Positions 9,635 to 20,468 of a DNA stretch of 64,000 nucleotides are shown in pieces; positions within the stretch are counted from its first letter, which is position 1; each line of letters opens with the position of its first letter. The notes beneath the pieces were generated by a model. The model was not told the DNA's origin and searched no databases. It was given only the letters and a program-made list of their open reading frames with translations. The position numbers and the translations under genes were made by a program. Origin of the DNA: Porphyra umbilicalis (taxonomy: Eukaryota; Rhodophyta; Bangiophyceae; Bangiales; Bangiaceae); NCBI GenBank assembly GCA_002049455.2, contig KV918765.1, forward strand, positions 186,001-250,000. The letters run 5' to 3'.

Positions 9635-11038
9635 TTACCAAGGCCAGCCGAGGCGGCCACCGCTGGAACCACACTGTTGAGGCTGTGATCGAGCTGAACC
9701 TCTGTTCGTCGCGTGGCGGCACCCCAAAAAGTTGCTCATGTTGACGTTACCCAGCTGGGCGTTCACAGTCTCCTCGAAGTCTCTACTTGGCGCACTGGCC
9801 CCTCCTGCTGAGCACGGGTCCTGCCGAGCAGCCATACAGGGGGTAAATGGGTAGAGGCAACCAGAGACTCTGAGGAACATAAGTGCGCGCTCCTCTGGCT
9901 GGTCACAAACGTACAGTAGCGCACGCGGGGAAACTCGTACTCGGCCGCCACTGGGGAGGCTCAGCCACTCCCCTCGGTGACTGGCCAGTACACACCGGCG
10001 GAAGAAGAGATGAAGAATGCGTTGCAAAGGCTCCGAGCGCACCTCTTGACTCTTGCGGGTCTCGAGAAACTTGGACTCAACCTGCGGGATATACGCCAGT
10101 GTGGCCCATCGCAACTCCTTGGTCTTGATGTTTGCCACGCGCATCCGCAAAGCGTACGCCGATACAGCACCGCTGCTGCTCAATACGGCTTCGCCAGAGT
10201 AAAGGTGCATCGCCAGTACCCGTGTGCCCTCCTTCATTGTGCCCTAGACGTGGGCACGCTGCTGCCGGTACATCTCCCCATCCCAGAATTCCCGCAGTAG
10301 CATCGACTGGGGATCATCTGTACCGGCGTCCATCGCGGCCTGCACCTCCTCCCCCCAGCAGAGGTCGCCCATCTCCACCCGCATGACCATCAGGGCCTTT
10401 CAGAATCCGGATTTTTCAGCAGGATCTGGGATATATCCAGATATATCCGGATATATCCGTTGGAATCTTCTCGCCATCCAATGTGAGAGCAAAACGCAAG
10501 ACACTGCTGGAAAGCTCACCTCATGCTCAGACTCTTCGTGAAAAGACTGATGAACATAAGATGTTGCTGCGAGCAGGAAGTCACTGCTTACAGGACGGTG
10601 CTTTATCCGAATCATTATTCCGAAGCCCCTGATGACCATCTCCTGCGCAGCATCAAATGCGTTGCGGAAGAAGATATGATACTTGCGACCCTCCACGTCC
10701 ATGCTGTCATTCTCCCACTCCAACGGGGTGATCACCGAGCGCTTGAAGCGCCGTGCCGCTGCCACAAAGCGGTTGGCACTCTTGAACGTGTCCGTGAACG
10801 GCTTCTCGGGAGCATCGCCAGTACTCGACTCCAGTGTTTTTGTGTAGCGGTACAGCCGGTGCAGCTCCATCTGAGATAAGCCACACCCACCTCCCGACGT
10901 GCACTCAAAAACAAAAACGTGCCAGAGCTCCTTCCGCAACCACGGCGAGCCCCCAGATGGCCCCTTCCCACCCGGCAACGGCGGAAAAGCGGCGATGGTG
11001 CGCCTCGCGTCGCCAAAGCGCTCATAATGATCGAACAC
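9635..11038 (-). pseudogene. Plavaka/KDZ-like transposase, N-terminal and middle parts, with two stops
   Basis: One reading frame (-) with a TGA at 10400 and a TAG near 10241. Recognisable features in order: FECTSGGGCGLSQMELHRLY; a FWDGEMYRQQ motif; then YSGEAVLSSSGAVSAYAL, MRVANIKTKELRWATLAYIP, and later YVCDQPEERA and CMAARQDP. This series resembles the Plavaka pattern of a D-x-T-like strand, a conserved N-I-x-K-x-x-R segment, a GYLP-like turn and a C-rich segment. The frame remains open upstream to about 11200 through a Gly/Glu-rich stretch. A short GGATATATCC tandem has invaded it at 10429-10458. Assignment is from motif resemblance only. Confidence 0.45.
10404..10462. repeat. GGATATATCC short tandem palindrome
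   Basis: Three consecutive near-copies of the 10-bp palindrome GGATATATCC (10429, 10439, 10449) in otherwise GC-rich DNA, preceded by AATCCGGATTTTTC. It lies within the transposase pseudogene and contributes to its TGA stop region. Confidence 0.7.
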
Positions 11039-11258
11039 GTCTTCACATAATGCTTGGTCGTTAGCACCGGCACCGGCACCCGCGTCACCCCCGCCCCCCT
11101 CTCCCCCTCCGGCTCCTCTTCCTCCTTCCCCGCGCCACCGCCGAGGGGGGTCCCCGTCCGACTCCTCGTCGTCCCCGACCGAGCTGTCCCATTGATTTGT
11201 GGGGCCGCCCCGAGATCAATTCCTTCGCCGAAGGTTCTGTGCGTCAGCGTCAGTACGA

Positions 11259-11675
11259 TGTTGAAACGCAGCGGGGATAGGGGTTGGGGGACCACAGTGA
11301 ATTGGTTGAGTGGCTTGAGCTTGTGTGTGTGTGTGCGAACGTGCTTTGTTGGTTGTCCTAAGGTTCCCCGCCTCTCCCAACCGAGAGCACCTCTCAAATA
11401 GTCCCCACCGGCCCAAGTGCTCCCTCCTGTCGCGCCCACACCGACGCCCACGCCCTCGCACCAAATCGAATCGCTCACCAAATCAAAAGCCACTAGAGCA
11501 AAGCGAAGGTCAAATCCAAAACACGCCAAAAGTAACGCCCCAAGATGACCCAACACAAATGTGTGCAACTTGACCACGTCTTGCAAATGTACTATCTGCG
11601 GTACCATACGGGTCACCGACCAACATCCATCCGCGAACCGCCAGTGGAGTCGGCGACGGGCATCACAGTCCAACA
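11259..11675 (-). repeat. 3' LTR of copia A (417 bp)
   Basis: Runs TGTTGGACTGTGATG ... TTTCAACA on the - strand, with TG...CA ends. It closely matches 32991-33408. A purine-rich tract (AAGCAAGGAGGAG) precedes it directly. Because the 5' LTR is missing, no target duplication can be checked. Confidence 0.9.
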
Positions 11676-11710
11676 CTCCTCCTTGCTTGTTGCCGCGGCG
11701 GTTCTTGCTT

Positions 11711-13865
11711 TCAGCAAAGCCGTATGGCCTTGACATGCTTGCCGTGCTTGGTCTTGCCGAGCTCCTTCGTCATCGGGTCCGCCACCATGTAGCCCAGTGC
11801 ACAATGCTCCAGTGTCATCTTGTCCGTCGTGATGGCCTCGCGCACGAAGTGGTAGCGAATGTCGATGTGCTTGGTGCGCTTGTGCTCGACGGGGTTCTTG
11901 GAGATGTCAATGCACCTGCTGTTGTCGACCTTGATGTTGATCGACCCGCCCGAGATCGTTGTTCGCAGCCCTTGAGATTCCACGTTTTGCGCGAGCTTGT
12001 TGAGCCAAACAGCTTCCTTGCTGGCCTCACATAGAGCCATGTACTCGGCTTCCATCGTCGACAGCGCCACCGTACTCTTCAACTTAGAACCCAAGCTGAC
12101 GCCTGCTCCGCCAAAGATGAAGGTGAAGCCCGGCGTAGAACGTCGCGTCTCGCGGTCACCCGCCCAGTCGGCATCACTAAAGCCTTGTAGAACACAGGAA
12201 GAGCTCTTGTCGAAGACCAGCCCCTTGTCCATCGAACCCTTGACATACTGTAGAACGCGCTTGATCGCCGCCCAATGCTCCTTGCCGTAGCACGATATAA
12301 ACTGACTCAGCTTCCCGATGGCAAAGGCGAGGTCAGGACGCGTCCCGACCATCAGGTACATTAGACTGCCGACGGCTTCGCGGTAGGGCAGCGCGTCGTC
12401 GCTCTCGTTGGCCTTGACCAGCTGCAGGCCCACCTCCAGCGGCGTTCCGATCGGGTTGCACACCGCCATCCCGAACTTCGTCAGCACTTGCCCCGCCTAC
12501 TTGCTTTGCGACAACTTGAGGGTGCCCAACGCCTTGTCACGCCTAATCTCTGGCCCGAGGATGACCTTCGCCTCGCCCAAGTCCTTCATCTCAAAACGCT
12601 TGTACATAGCGTCCTTAATCTTGTAGATCGCCGCCAGGCTTGATGCCACCAACAGAAGATCGTCGACGTACACCAGGACGATGATGATTTCGCCGTCATC
12701 CATAAAGAGGTAGAGGCATGCATCCGGGTCAATGTTGTCAAGCCCCTGCGACTTGGGGAAGTCGTCCAGTTTGGCGTACCACATCTTGGGGGCTTGAGTC
12801 AGCCCGTAAAGCGCTTGGAGGAGACGACACACCTTGTCAGGATACGTCGCATCGACATATCCGTCTGGCTGCTCCATGTATACCTCCTCGTCTAGTTCGC
12901 CGTTGCGGAATGCCGTCTTGACGTCCATTTGATGTAGCTCCCACCCGTTTGCCGCCGTCATCGCCAGGATGCATCGGATGGTAGTGAACTTGGCCACCGG
13001 CGCGAACGTCTCGTTGAAGTCGAGCCCCTTGATCTGCCGGTTCCCCATGAAGCATAGGCGAGCCTTGTGCCGCGTCGTGTTGTTCCCGTTCTTGTCAACC
13101 TCGTTCTTGACCTTGTAAACCCACTTGCCCTTCAGGACGCGTCGACTGGCCCGGCGATCTGCCAAGCGACAAGTCTTGTTCTTGCGGATGGCCTCCTTCT
13201 CCTCGTCCATGGCAGTCCGCCACTTAGCCGATTCTTGCCCTTGAACGGCTTGCACGTACGTCGTGGGCGCCTCGTGAGCAATCAGGCTCACCGGGAGCCA
13301 GTACTCGACAGGTGGTCGCCGCGCTCTGCCGCTACGACGCAGCGTGTCTTGAGAGCCGCCACAACCTTGATTGTCGTCGGCGGACTTGTCAGATCCATCG
13401 TCTTGATCGTCATCCTTGTCGTCATTGTCAGCATCTACGTCTTCGCCATCGCTTGCAGAACGCAAACCCATTTCGACTTCGACAACTTCGTCTCCGGGAA
13501 GCTCCTCCGCAACTTCTGCGACCTCGCTTACTTTCGTCTCGGCGAACACGACGCTTCGTGCCTTGAAGACCTTTCCGTCGCTGAGGATGACCTTGTACGC
13601 CTTGCTGCCGTCCGGATAGCCTAAGAAGACGCCCTTCGCCGCCATGCCGCCAAAGTTGCCGTCGATGTGACTCTTGTGCAGCACCACCCAGCATGTCAAC
13701 CCAAACACCCGCATGTGGCTTACGTTGGGCTTATTCCCGGTTCACAGCTCAAAAGGCGTCTTGCCGACGGGAAGCGCCCGGCTGGTGACGCGGTTCTTCA
13801 TGTGGACTGCCGTCTTGATGGCATCCGCCCAAAGATCGTGATCGACGTCCGCGTGTCGCATCATG
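11711..13865 (-). pseudogene. copia A pol: integrase C-terminus, reverse transcriptase, RNase H
   Basis: One frame on the - strand with two nonsense codons. A TGA near 13745 sits in KTPFEL*TGNKPNV, where W is expected. A TAG at 12497-12499 sits in LSQSK*AGQVLTKFGM, where Y is expected. Features in order: integrase tail and the GYPDGSKAYKV segment; acidic linker; RT with CFMGNRQIKGLDFNETFAPV, LHQMDVKTAF, ALYGLTQAPKMWY and LVYVDDLLLV; then RNase H with GFSDADWAGD, ALSTMEAEYMAL and HIDIRYHFVRE. The catalytic YVDD and RNase H acids survive. Without 5' regions and with stops it cannot be autonomous. Confidence 0.9.
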
Positions 13866-14811
13866 GTGCGTAAGCCACATGCGGGTGTTTGGGTTGACAT
13901 GCTGGGTGGTGCTGCACAAGAGTCACATCGACGGCAACTTTGGCGGCATGGCGGCGAAGGGCGTCTTCTTAGGCTATCCGGACGGCAGCAAGGCGTACAA
14001 GGTCATCCTCAGCGACGGAAAGGTCTTCAAGGCACGAAGCGTCGTGTTCGCCGAGACGAAAGTAAGCGAGGTCGCAGAAGTTGCGGAGGAGCTTCCCGGA
14101 GACGAAGTTGTCGAAGTCGAAATGGGTTTGCGTTCTGCAAGCGATGGCGAAGACGTAGATGCTGACAATGACGACAAGGATGACGATCAAGACGATGGAT
14201 CTGACAAGTCCGCCGACGACAATCAAGGTTGTGGCGGCTCTCAAGACACGCTGCGTCGTAGCGGCAGAGCGCGGCGACCACCTGTCGAGTACTGGCGCCC
14301 GGTGAGCCTGGTTGCGCACGAGGCGCCCACGACGTACGTGCAAGCCGTTCAAGGGCAAGAATCGGCTAAGTGGCGGACTGCCATGGACGAGGAGAAGGAG
14401 GCCATCCGCAAGAACAAGACTTGTCGCTTGACAGATCGCCGGGCCAGTCGACGCGTCCTGAAGGGCAAGTGGGTTTACAAGGTCAAGAACGAGGTTGACA
14501 AGAACGGGAACAACACGACGCGGCACAAGGCTCGCCTATGCTTCATGGGGAACCGGCAGATCAAGGGGCTCGACTTCAACGAGACGTTCGCGCCGGTGGC
14601 CAAGTTCACTACCATCCGATGCATCCTGGCGATGACGGCGGCGAACGGGTTGGAGCTACATCAAATGGACGTCAAGACGGCATTCCTCAACGGCGAACTA
14701 GACGAGGAGGTATACATGGAGCAGCCAGACGAATATGTCGATGCGACGTATCCTGACAAGGTGTGTCGTCTCCTCCGAGCGCTTTATGGGCTGACGCAAG
14801 CCCCCAGGATA
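12781..14811. repeat. inverted duplication of copia A integrase/RT (about 946-bp arms)
   Basis: Arms 12781-13727 and 13866-14811 are inverted copies, nearly identical, separated by about 138 bp that belongs to the left copy's integrase. The right arm starts at CGTAAGCCACATGCGG and ends in CTGACGCAAGCCCCCAGG, where the left arm continues into the rest of RT. Confidence 0.9.
13866..14811 (+). pseudogene. inverted fragment of copia A pol (integrase tail to RT)
   Basis: Same protein segment as the left arm but on the + strand: from MRVFGLTCWVVLHKSH to ALYGLTQAPR. A few residues differ (for example TAFLNGE here, TAFRNGE in the left arm, where L is the usual residue). RT is cut before the YVDD motif and runs into unrelated sequence, so the product would be a truncated fusion. 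Confidence 0.85.
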
Positions 14812-15419
14812 TGTGTGGCCGAAATCCGCGCAGGCGACACTGATCGGGAGCGGTTCCTCTGTACCAGTGCTCCCCAACGGGTTACTTGTACCCCCTGTAC
14901 AGCACTTGGACTCAGTCCTTCGACGCTTGGTGACAACCACAGAGGAATTAACCGTGGTCATACCACAATGGACCAACACCAGTGGGTACGCTACCGCCAT
15001 ACGCGCATGTTTCGAGTACCAAGTACTTTCATCAACAGGTGCGAGGGATGCAAATCCCACACAATGGGCCATGCTGGCCTGCCACTTCCTACATCGCTAT
15101 GATAACTGAAAGGAAACTGCGAAGTAGATACGCCGAGTGTGCGAGCGATCGCGGTTGCGGACGCAAATGTCGTACAGACTCTGGTCAGCAATGACCGGGA
15201 TCCCATCGACCACCTCGGTCGGGCCAACTTGCGCGTAGAACGAGCCGCGAGGCTGAGGCTGACATACATCTTCGGGTCGGTGGACCGATCGACATCGGGT
15301 CCGTCACCCGCAACGGCGTGAGCCACGTGCGCCTCGCCGTTGACGTTGCCGCCGTCCATCGCCATCACTGCGGGGTCAATCAGGCTGGTACCTGGGTATA
15401 CACCCTTACCGCCTCCGTA
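14812..15419. other. no convincing gene
   Basis: Unique sequence after the copia fragment. A + frame (14813-15109) contains LRRLVTTTEELTVVIPQWTN, faintly like the P-x-W strand found in some retroelement polymerases, but nothing around it supports that. The rest shows no domain, repeat or RNA gene that I recognise. Confidence 0.3.
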
Positions 15420-16300
15420 CGTAGCCGCAAGGCAAACTTCCCTCGTTGCCGGCCCTCGACGCCCGCGCCGCGAGGCGAATCGCCCGCGTCGCCGGCCGTT
15501 GCCGCCCTTGCCCGCGCCGCAAGGCAAAAACCGTCCGCGCCGCAAGTCGAATATCCCGCGCCGCCAGGCAAACCGCCCGCTTCGCAAACCGATGCCGCCC
15601 TGTCTTGCGTTGCGGCCCTAGACGCCCGCACCCCAAGACGAATCGCCCTCGGCGCCGGCTCTTGCCGCCCTTTCCCGCGCCGCAAGGCGAATCTCTCGCG
15701 CCGCCAGGCGAATCGCCCGCGTCGCCGGCCGTTGCCGCCCATGCCCGCGCCGCAAGGCGAATCTACGGCGCCGCCAGGCGAACCGCCCGCGTCGCCGGCC
15801 GTTGCCGCCCTTGCCTGCGCCGCAAGGCAAATCGCCCGAGACGCCGGCCGTTGTCGGCGCGCCGCAAGGCGCATCGCCCGAGACGCCGGATGTTGTCGCC
15901 GCGCCGCAAGGCAAACCGCCCGTGCCGGGAGGCAAATCGCCCGCGCCGCCGGCCGTTGTCACCCGCGCCGCAAGGCAAAAACCGCCCGCGCCGCAAGGAA
16001 AATTATAGGCGCCGCCGCCCTTGCCGCCGCCGCGCTTGACCAACGGGCGCGCCGCCCGCACAGCCGCTGCCGCGCTCGGCTATCGGGCGCGTTGCCCGAA
16101 CCGCCAAACTTGCCGCCCTTGCCGCTCTTGTGCCTTGCCGCAGAGCGCGCCGCCCGCGGTTCTGACATTGCCGACCTTGCCGTCCTTTCGCCTTGCCGCC
16201 CTTGCCGACCTTGCCGACCTTGCCACCCTTGCCGACCTTTCCGACCTTGCCGCCCTTTCCGCCCTTGCGCCTTGCCGCCCTTGCCGCCGTGGCGTGCCGC
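15420..16300. repeat. GC-rich minisatellite, two repeat families
   Basis: 15420-16050 is built from imperfect units around CGCCGCAAGGCGAATCGCCC and GTCGCCGGCCGTTGCCGCCC in varying order. 16080-16290 changes to 9-18 bp units of CTTGCCGACCTTGCCGCC. All six frames stay open for hundreds of bases because the units lack stops, so the long ORFs over this stretch are not evidence of genes. Confidence 0.85.
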
Positions 16301-16344
16301 CGCCGCCGGGCACGTCGCCCCCGGCCGCCCCGCTCTTCCCCCCG

Positions 16345-16359
16345 CCCCCCCCCCCCCCC
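16345..16359 (+). repeat. poly-C tract (15 C)
   Basis: Uninterrupted C run. Its length is likely to be uncertain in sequencing. Confidence 0.9.
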
Positions 16360-16531
16360 AACACTTCCCGGGTCCTCAACCTCGCGGTTGGCCACCTCGC
16401 GGTAGAGTGCCCCAACTCAAGCATTGCCGTTAGGCCTCAACCTGTGCGCGAGCACGATGACACGGGATGACCCCGTGCCGACAAACGCAGACCCGCACAA
16501 GACACGGTGGTAGCCGGCCGCAGGGTACGCA

Positions 16532-16550
16532 CCCCCCCCCCCCCCCCCCC
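16532..16550 (+). repeat. poly-C tract (19 C)
   Basis: Second uninterrupted C run, 170 bp beyond the first. Possible i-motif on this strand and G-quadruplex on the other. Confidence 0.9.
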
Positions 16551-16559
16551 TCCCTCGGT

Positions 16560-17083
16560 AACACGAACCCGCGTCCCGGCTTTCGCCTTGTCGCCGGGGT
16601 AGTCAAACTCCGACAAACCTGGCGCCACACGGCACCGACGATGGCCAACCCAGCACGTGCTGCTCGACGCGCCGACGCGAACACGGGTCTTACCCCTGGC
16701 CCCCGCACCCGCCCCCGCACCAACGTACCCACACGCGTGTAACCGCCTGCGCGGGCATGCCTACGCGTAAGCGTCGATCTGACCCGCAGATCAAGCTCCC
16801 CGCCACGCACGCACGCGCGTGCGTGATCGGACGGTCGCGGCCGACGCCGGCGAACCGCCACTCCTCCCCGACCCAGACGGATCGGCGCCCCTTCGCGACT
16901 CCAGCCGCCCGGGCGGTTACGCCCGCGCGGGCCCGTAAGAGTCCGCCATCGCCCAATCGGGTTCCACCATTCTCGGATCTCACCGGGACGGTTCGAATCT
17001 AGCGTTGAAGGTATGTAGCATATATCTGCTCCCAATTGGAAATTGGCCACGAGTGGCCCCCTTGAAGGGCCAAAGCTCATGTA
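16560..17083. other. upstream region of the spliced gene at 17084
   Basis: GC-rich up to about 16990, then less GC-rich. Short hairpins occur at 17032-17075 (CCAATTGGAAATTGG, GGCCACGAGTGGCC, GGCCCCCTTGAAGGGCC in a row). No gene recognised; promoter role is only a guess from position. Confidence 0.25.
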
Positions 17084-19899
17084 TTGTGGGAATTGGCCTG
17101 TGGCACGCCCTTTGGGGGGTTACTTCCGCATTGTTCATTTTTTATTGATTGTTTGCATGCCTGTCTTATCTCTCTGCCGGCACTCTTTACGATCGCTTGT
17201 GATCGGACGGTCGATCGACCGGTGCCCTTGTTTGTATTGAATCACCGTGGATCCGAGGTCGCCGTCGTGGGCACCCCCCGGCTTTCCATCGAATGCCCTC
17301 CAAAAAAAGGTTTTTCTTCCTCGCCGCGACGGCGATGGAACTCGCTTTATTGCTTGGCTACGGTCGGTGTCAGTACACTGGTAATTGCACCAACGTTATT
17401 AATACCACACCGTTCATCTGTCGGGGAGCCTAGCAAGTACGTTTCGTGCTCGTGGCGTTCTGTTACTGTGTGTGTGCTGTGGAAAGAGTGTGATGTGAGG
17501 AGAGAGTGCATTTTGTGTCCCATGAGTATGCTTTCTGACGTGTCTGGCGCCTGTTTCTTTGTGCTGCGTCATCGTGCTTGTATAGCCCTTTTCTGTCTTG
17601 GACGTCCCATACTGCCTTTGGTCGCTTCTTACTGGCTTACTTCTTCTTACTGCCTTTGGTTGTTTCTTACTGCCCTTCGCGTCCAACTCGACAGACAATC
17701 CAAGCTCTCTTTCTTCTGGAAGAACCGAAAGTGGCCGGAGTCTGCTGGGGAGGCGTCGGACGATGACGCCGGGTACGACGCCAACGCGACCAAATTCAAG
17801 TTTCGCAAGCGACTGCGTGAGCGGGTGGTCGATGCGGCAGCGGCCAAGGCCGTGGAGGCCTTGGTGTGGAAGGTAAACGGCGTCGCCGTCGCGGTTGAGC
17901 CCCCGCCTTGGGGGGTCAGTCAAGACCCCCTCCTCGTGGCTCACATCACTGCGCATAACTCTTTCGTGACCGCGCATGCCTCAAAAAAGGTTGCCGTGGC
18001 CATGGGGGCGCTCATCCGATCCCTGGCGGGTACGACTTCCCCCCCGCCAAGGCGCTGGCGCCTGGCCCAGTCGCCTCTTTTGGCAGCCACCCTTGTGACC
18101 CCCGGACCCGGAGCTCGTCGGGCGATCGGTGCAGGCGATCGTACTGAGGCTCCTCGGGCGGACGCTACTGGCGCTTCTAGCATTGGTTCTGGGGACGAGG
18201 ATGGGTCTGGCCTTGACGGCGAGCTGTCTCCCATACTGGCCCAACTTTTAACTCTGGGAAACGGGGCACCACCGGGGGACGGGGACGGGGACGGGGTAGA
18301 TGGGGACGCGGGGGGGGTGATGGTCTTTGGGCCGGAGGTGGAGCTGGCGGAGGCGGCGGCGGTAGCGCGGGCCGCGCTCAAGAAGACCCGCATCCAGGCG
18401 CTCCGGATGGCTCTCACCCGCCGCATGCACCGCGGCATCATGTTTCCGGCTACCAATGACGACGTCTTTCATTCGAAGGCCTCCCTCGGCGGCTTCCTGA
18501 CTACTGTGGTCAAGGAGGTCGCTGGGGTGAACGCGGCGGATGCGGAGCGGCTGCTAGGGAAGGTAAACTGGGACGTGCCGCGCGTTCCTGGGGATAAGTC
18601 CCCTACCAAGAAGCTTCTCCGGTCTTGGCTCGGCAAGACGAGAAACAACGTTCACTTCAACTTGAATACGGTCATCTTCCGAGCGTGGGCCGTCGGGAGT
18701 GGCTACTCTGAGTTGGGGACGCCGCCCCCGCCGAACAGCATCAAGAACTATCTTACCGGGCGCGGATACCTGCGCGGAGAAGCGGGGCGGCGCGGGGTCG
18801 TTGCGGCCGTCCTGGCCGCGATGGGACACTGCAACGTGGACCCGGACGAGAAGACCTTCCCCGACGGCAAGACGGGCGACACCCTTATCTCTACCTGGCT
18901 GTCCACCTTGGTGTTTGTTCTCAGCGAAGTACGCTTCTGGGACTGTGTTTGTTGTACTGTGGCTCGTGATCGTGTTTGCATACTCCGAGACGGGGACGGT
19001 GACTCAGGACGAGAGAGCAGGGGGAACTGTGGGTGTGCCTGCCAAGGAGTGCCTACTGACCAGTACTGCCTTGGTGTCATTTGTGTTGTTGTCCTGGTTC
19101 GTGTTGTGTTGTCTTGGTGGCCGCTGTCTTGGCGTCGCTGTCTTGGTGCGGATTGTGTGTCCTGGCTGGCTGGTCTTTGCTGCTGTTGCTCCTTCCCAAG
19201 ATTCGGGTATCACTCGAGGTCGACTACCTAGCGGCCATTGGTAAGGGCAAGGATTGTATTGCGCTACACGGCTGCAGGGCCAAGTTTGGGCGCAACGTGT
19301 GGGCCAAGGAGCTGCGGTACCTGAACGTCTGCGTCGACGAGGCCGGCGACTACTGGGCAAGGCTGTTCCAAACGAACCAAGACGATTACAACCGCGCGAC
19401 AATCCCGCAGCCCCCGCCGTACCCCACCAGCGACGTCGCCCAGCTTGCCGGCGTCTTCGTGGACGACGCCAGGCTCCCCGAGGACAAGAACGTGACGGAC
19501 GAGGAAATTAAGACCCTGTGGGAGATGGTCGACTCTTGGATCGCTAAGCGCAAGGAGGACGCGGCGGCAGTGGTCGACCTGGATGCTGATGATGATGGAG
19601 AAGAGGGACGGGGGGGAGGAGACGGGGGCGGCGGAGGCGGAGCCGGGGGAGGTGGCGATGGGGGTGGGGATGGGGATGGGGGAAGTGGAGGGAGGGAGGC
19701 GGGGGAGGCAGGGATGGGGACGGTTGTGGTGGGGTTGGCGACGCGGCGGTCGGCCATCGCAAGCGCGGCAGCGGTACTGGCACCGGCGGCGACACGGCGG
19801 CTGGCGGCGGCACCGCGGCTGGCGACCGCACGGCGGCACAACCCTGGCGTGTCCAGCACCCCTGCGGTGGTGCAGCAGGCGGCGGGGGGGGGGTGGGGG
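17084..19899 (+). CDS. unknown spliced gene, exons 1-3, broken by copia B
   Basis: Three exons are supported by splice sites with matching phases. Exon 1 ends at 17436 before GTACGTTTCG (phase 2). Exon 2 is 17695-18928, after a pyrimidine-rich CTTACTGCC-type tract ending in GACAG. Exon 3 starts at 19201 after CTTCCCAAG (phase 0), the donor at 18929 being GTACGC. Exon 2 encodes a basic FWKNRKWPESAGEASDDD start, an acidic Gly linker and a compact segment with VNWDVPRVPGDKSPTKKLL, LNTVIFRAWAVGSGYSELG and IKNYLTGRGYLRGE. Exon 3 has RNVWAKELRYLNVCVDEAGD and TDEEIKTLWEMVDSWIAKRK, then Asp/Gly repeats. No known family recognised; host gene or part of an unknown element are both possible. The start at 17084 is uncertain. 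A copia insertion at 19900 cuts the last exon. Confidence 0.5.
17437..17694 (+). other. inferred intron 1 of the unknown gene
   Basis: Donor GTACGT and acceptor CTCGACAG, phase 2 on both sides. The last 100 bp is rich in TTCTTACTGCC, supplying branch-point-like CTTAC words and pyrimidines. Confidence 0.5.
18929..19200 (+). other. inferred intron 2 of the unknown gene
   Basis: Donor GTACGC after a GAA codon and acceptor CTTCCCAAG. T- and G-rich between, unlike the GC-rich exons. Phase 0 on both sides. Confidence 0.5.
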
Positions 19900-20320
19900 T
19901 GTGAAGCGGAAGGTAGATAGGTGGATGCGTTGGTTTACTTGGATGGCGGCTTTGGGCCCAATAGGACCGCCTGATATACCCCAGGCGACCCCTCTGCCAG
20001 TCCCAGAGACGACCCTCTCTCAGTGCTCCCCCAGGCACTTCCATTCTCCGCGTGTGCAGGGCCTGCGGCGCACCTCCCAAAGCGGAGCATGCGCCTCCCC
20101 GGTGGTAAGCCGCCCACCGCCGCACAATCCAGTCACCACGCCACGCACAATCCCCCCCGAGCTCACCACGAGAAGGGGGGAGCTCACCAAGAGATACACA
20201 AATCAAGTACAAGCAAGTACAAGTCATACACAATAGAATGCCAACAAGTACACGAGCTTGAGTCACCAAAAGCCCGCGTGTAAGTATAGCTCCAATGGAA
20301 CTTCCGAGCGAAGCTCAACA
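19900..20320 (-). repeat. 3' LTR of copia B
   Basis: 421 bp. Same sequence as 24805-25225 apart from about five substitutions (for example AATAGAATG here, AATGGAATG there). Confidence 0.95.
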
Positions 20321-20333
20321 CTCCCCCAACTAC
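20321..20333 (-). other. polypurine tract of copia B
   Basis: GTAGTTGGGGGAG on the - strand, directly before the 3' LTR. This is the plus-strand priming site by position and composition. Confidence 0.8.
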
Positions 20334-20362
20334 ATTTGAGTTCATGTAAGTCTACCGGGACG

Positions 20363-20380
20363 GCTGGTATCGATACCAGC
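20363..20380. other. 18-bp perfect palindrome in the copia B 3' untranslated part
   Basis: GCTGGTATCGATACCAGC reads the same on both strands. It lies between the gag-pol stop and the polypurine tract, with a weaker CGGTATCGTTACCG palindrome 40 bp away. Function unknown. Confidence 0.7.
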
Positions 20381-20468
20381 AAATGCACTCCGCGCGATTT
20401 TTGTTGTAGACGGTATCGTTACCGTTCACCAAAAAAAGTCGCCGTTAGTCCACAAAAACAAAAGGGGC

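Larger units (their letters stand above)
7911..11220 (-). mobile_element. degenerate Plavaka/KDZ-like DNA transposon
   Basis: Pieces of one long transposase are strung out in order on the - strand: an N-terminal part (11038 down to 10401), a middle part (10237 to 9635) and a C-terminal part (9210 to 7911). There are nonsense codons and at least one frame change. Between 9634 and 9211 nothing recognisable remains. No terminal repeats were identified. Copia A lies just upstream of its N-terminus (LTR edge at 11259), so the copia may have inserted into or beside this element. Confidence 0.5.
11259..13865 (-). mobile_element. Ty1/copia element A, 5'-truncated
   Basis: Contains, on the - strand, the C-terminal part of integrase, reverse transcriptase, RNase H, a purine tract and a 3' LTR. 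Gag, protease and most of integrase are missing: at about 13866 the sequence turns back on itself into an inverted copy. A second LTR of the same family lies at 32991-33408 in the other orientation. Confidence 0.9.

Noticed and set aside
14813-15109. Remnant of a DIRS-like or other polymerase (VVIPQWTN motif)
   Set aside because: One weak motif without neighbours; not enough to call.
15318-16433. 371-codon + ORF and matching - ORFs
   Set aside because: All lie on a GC minisatellite that has few stops in any frame; no domain and only repeat-derived residues.
19900-20320. LTR sequence as part of the glycine-rich C-terminus of the unknown gene
   Set aside because: The frame merely runs into the LTR; the LTR boundary and target duplication place the break exactly at 19899/19900.
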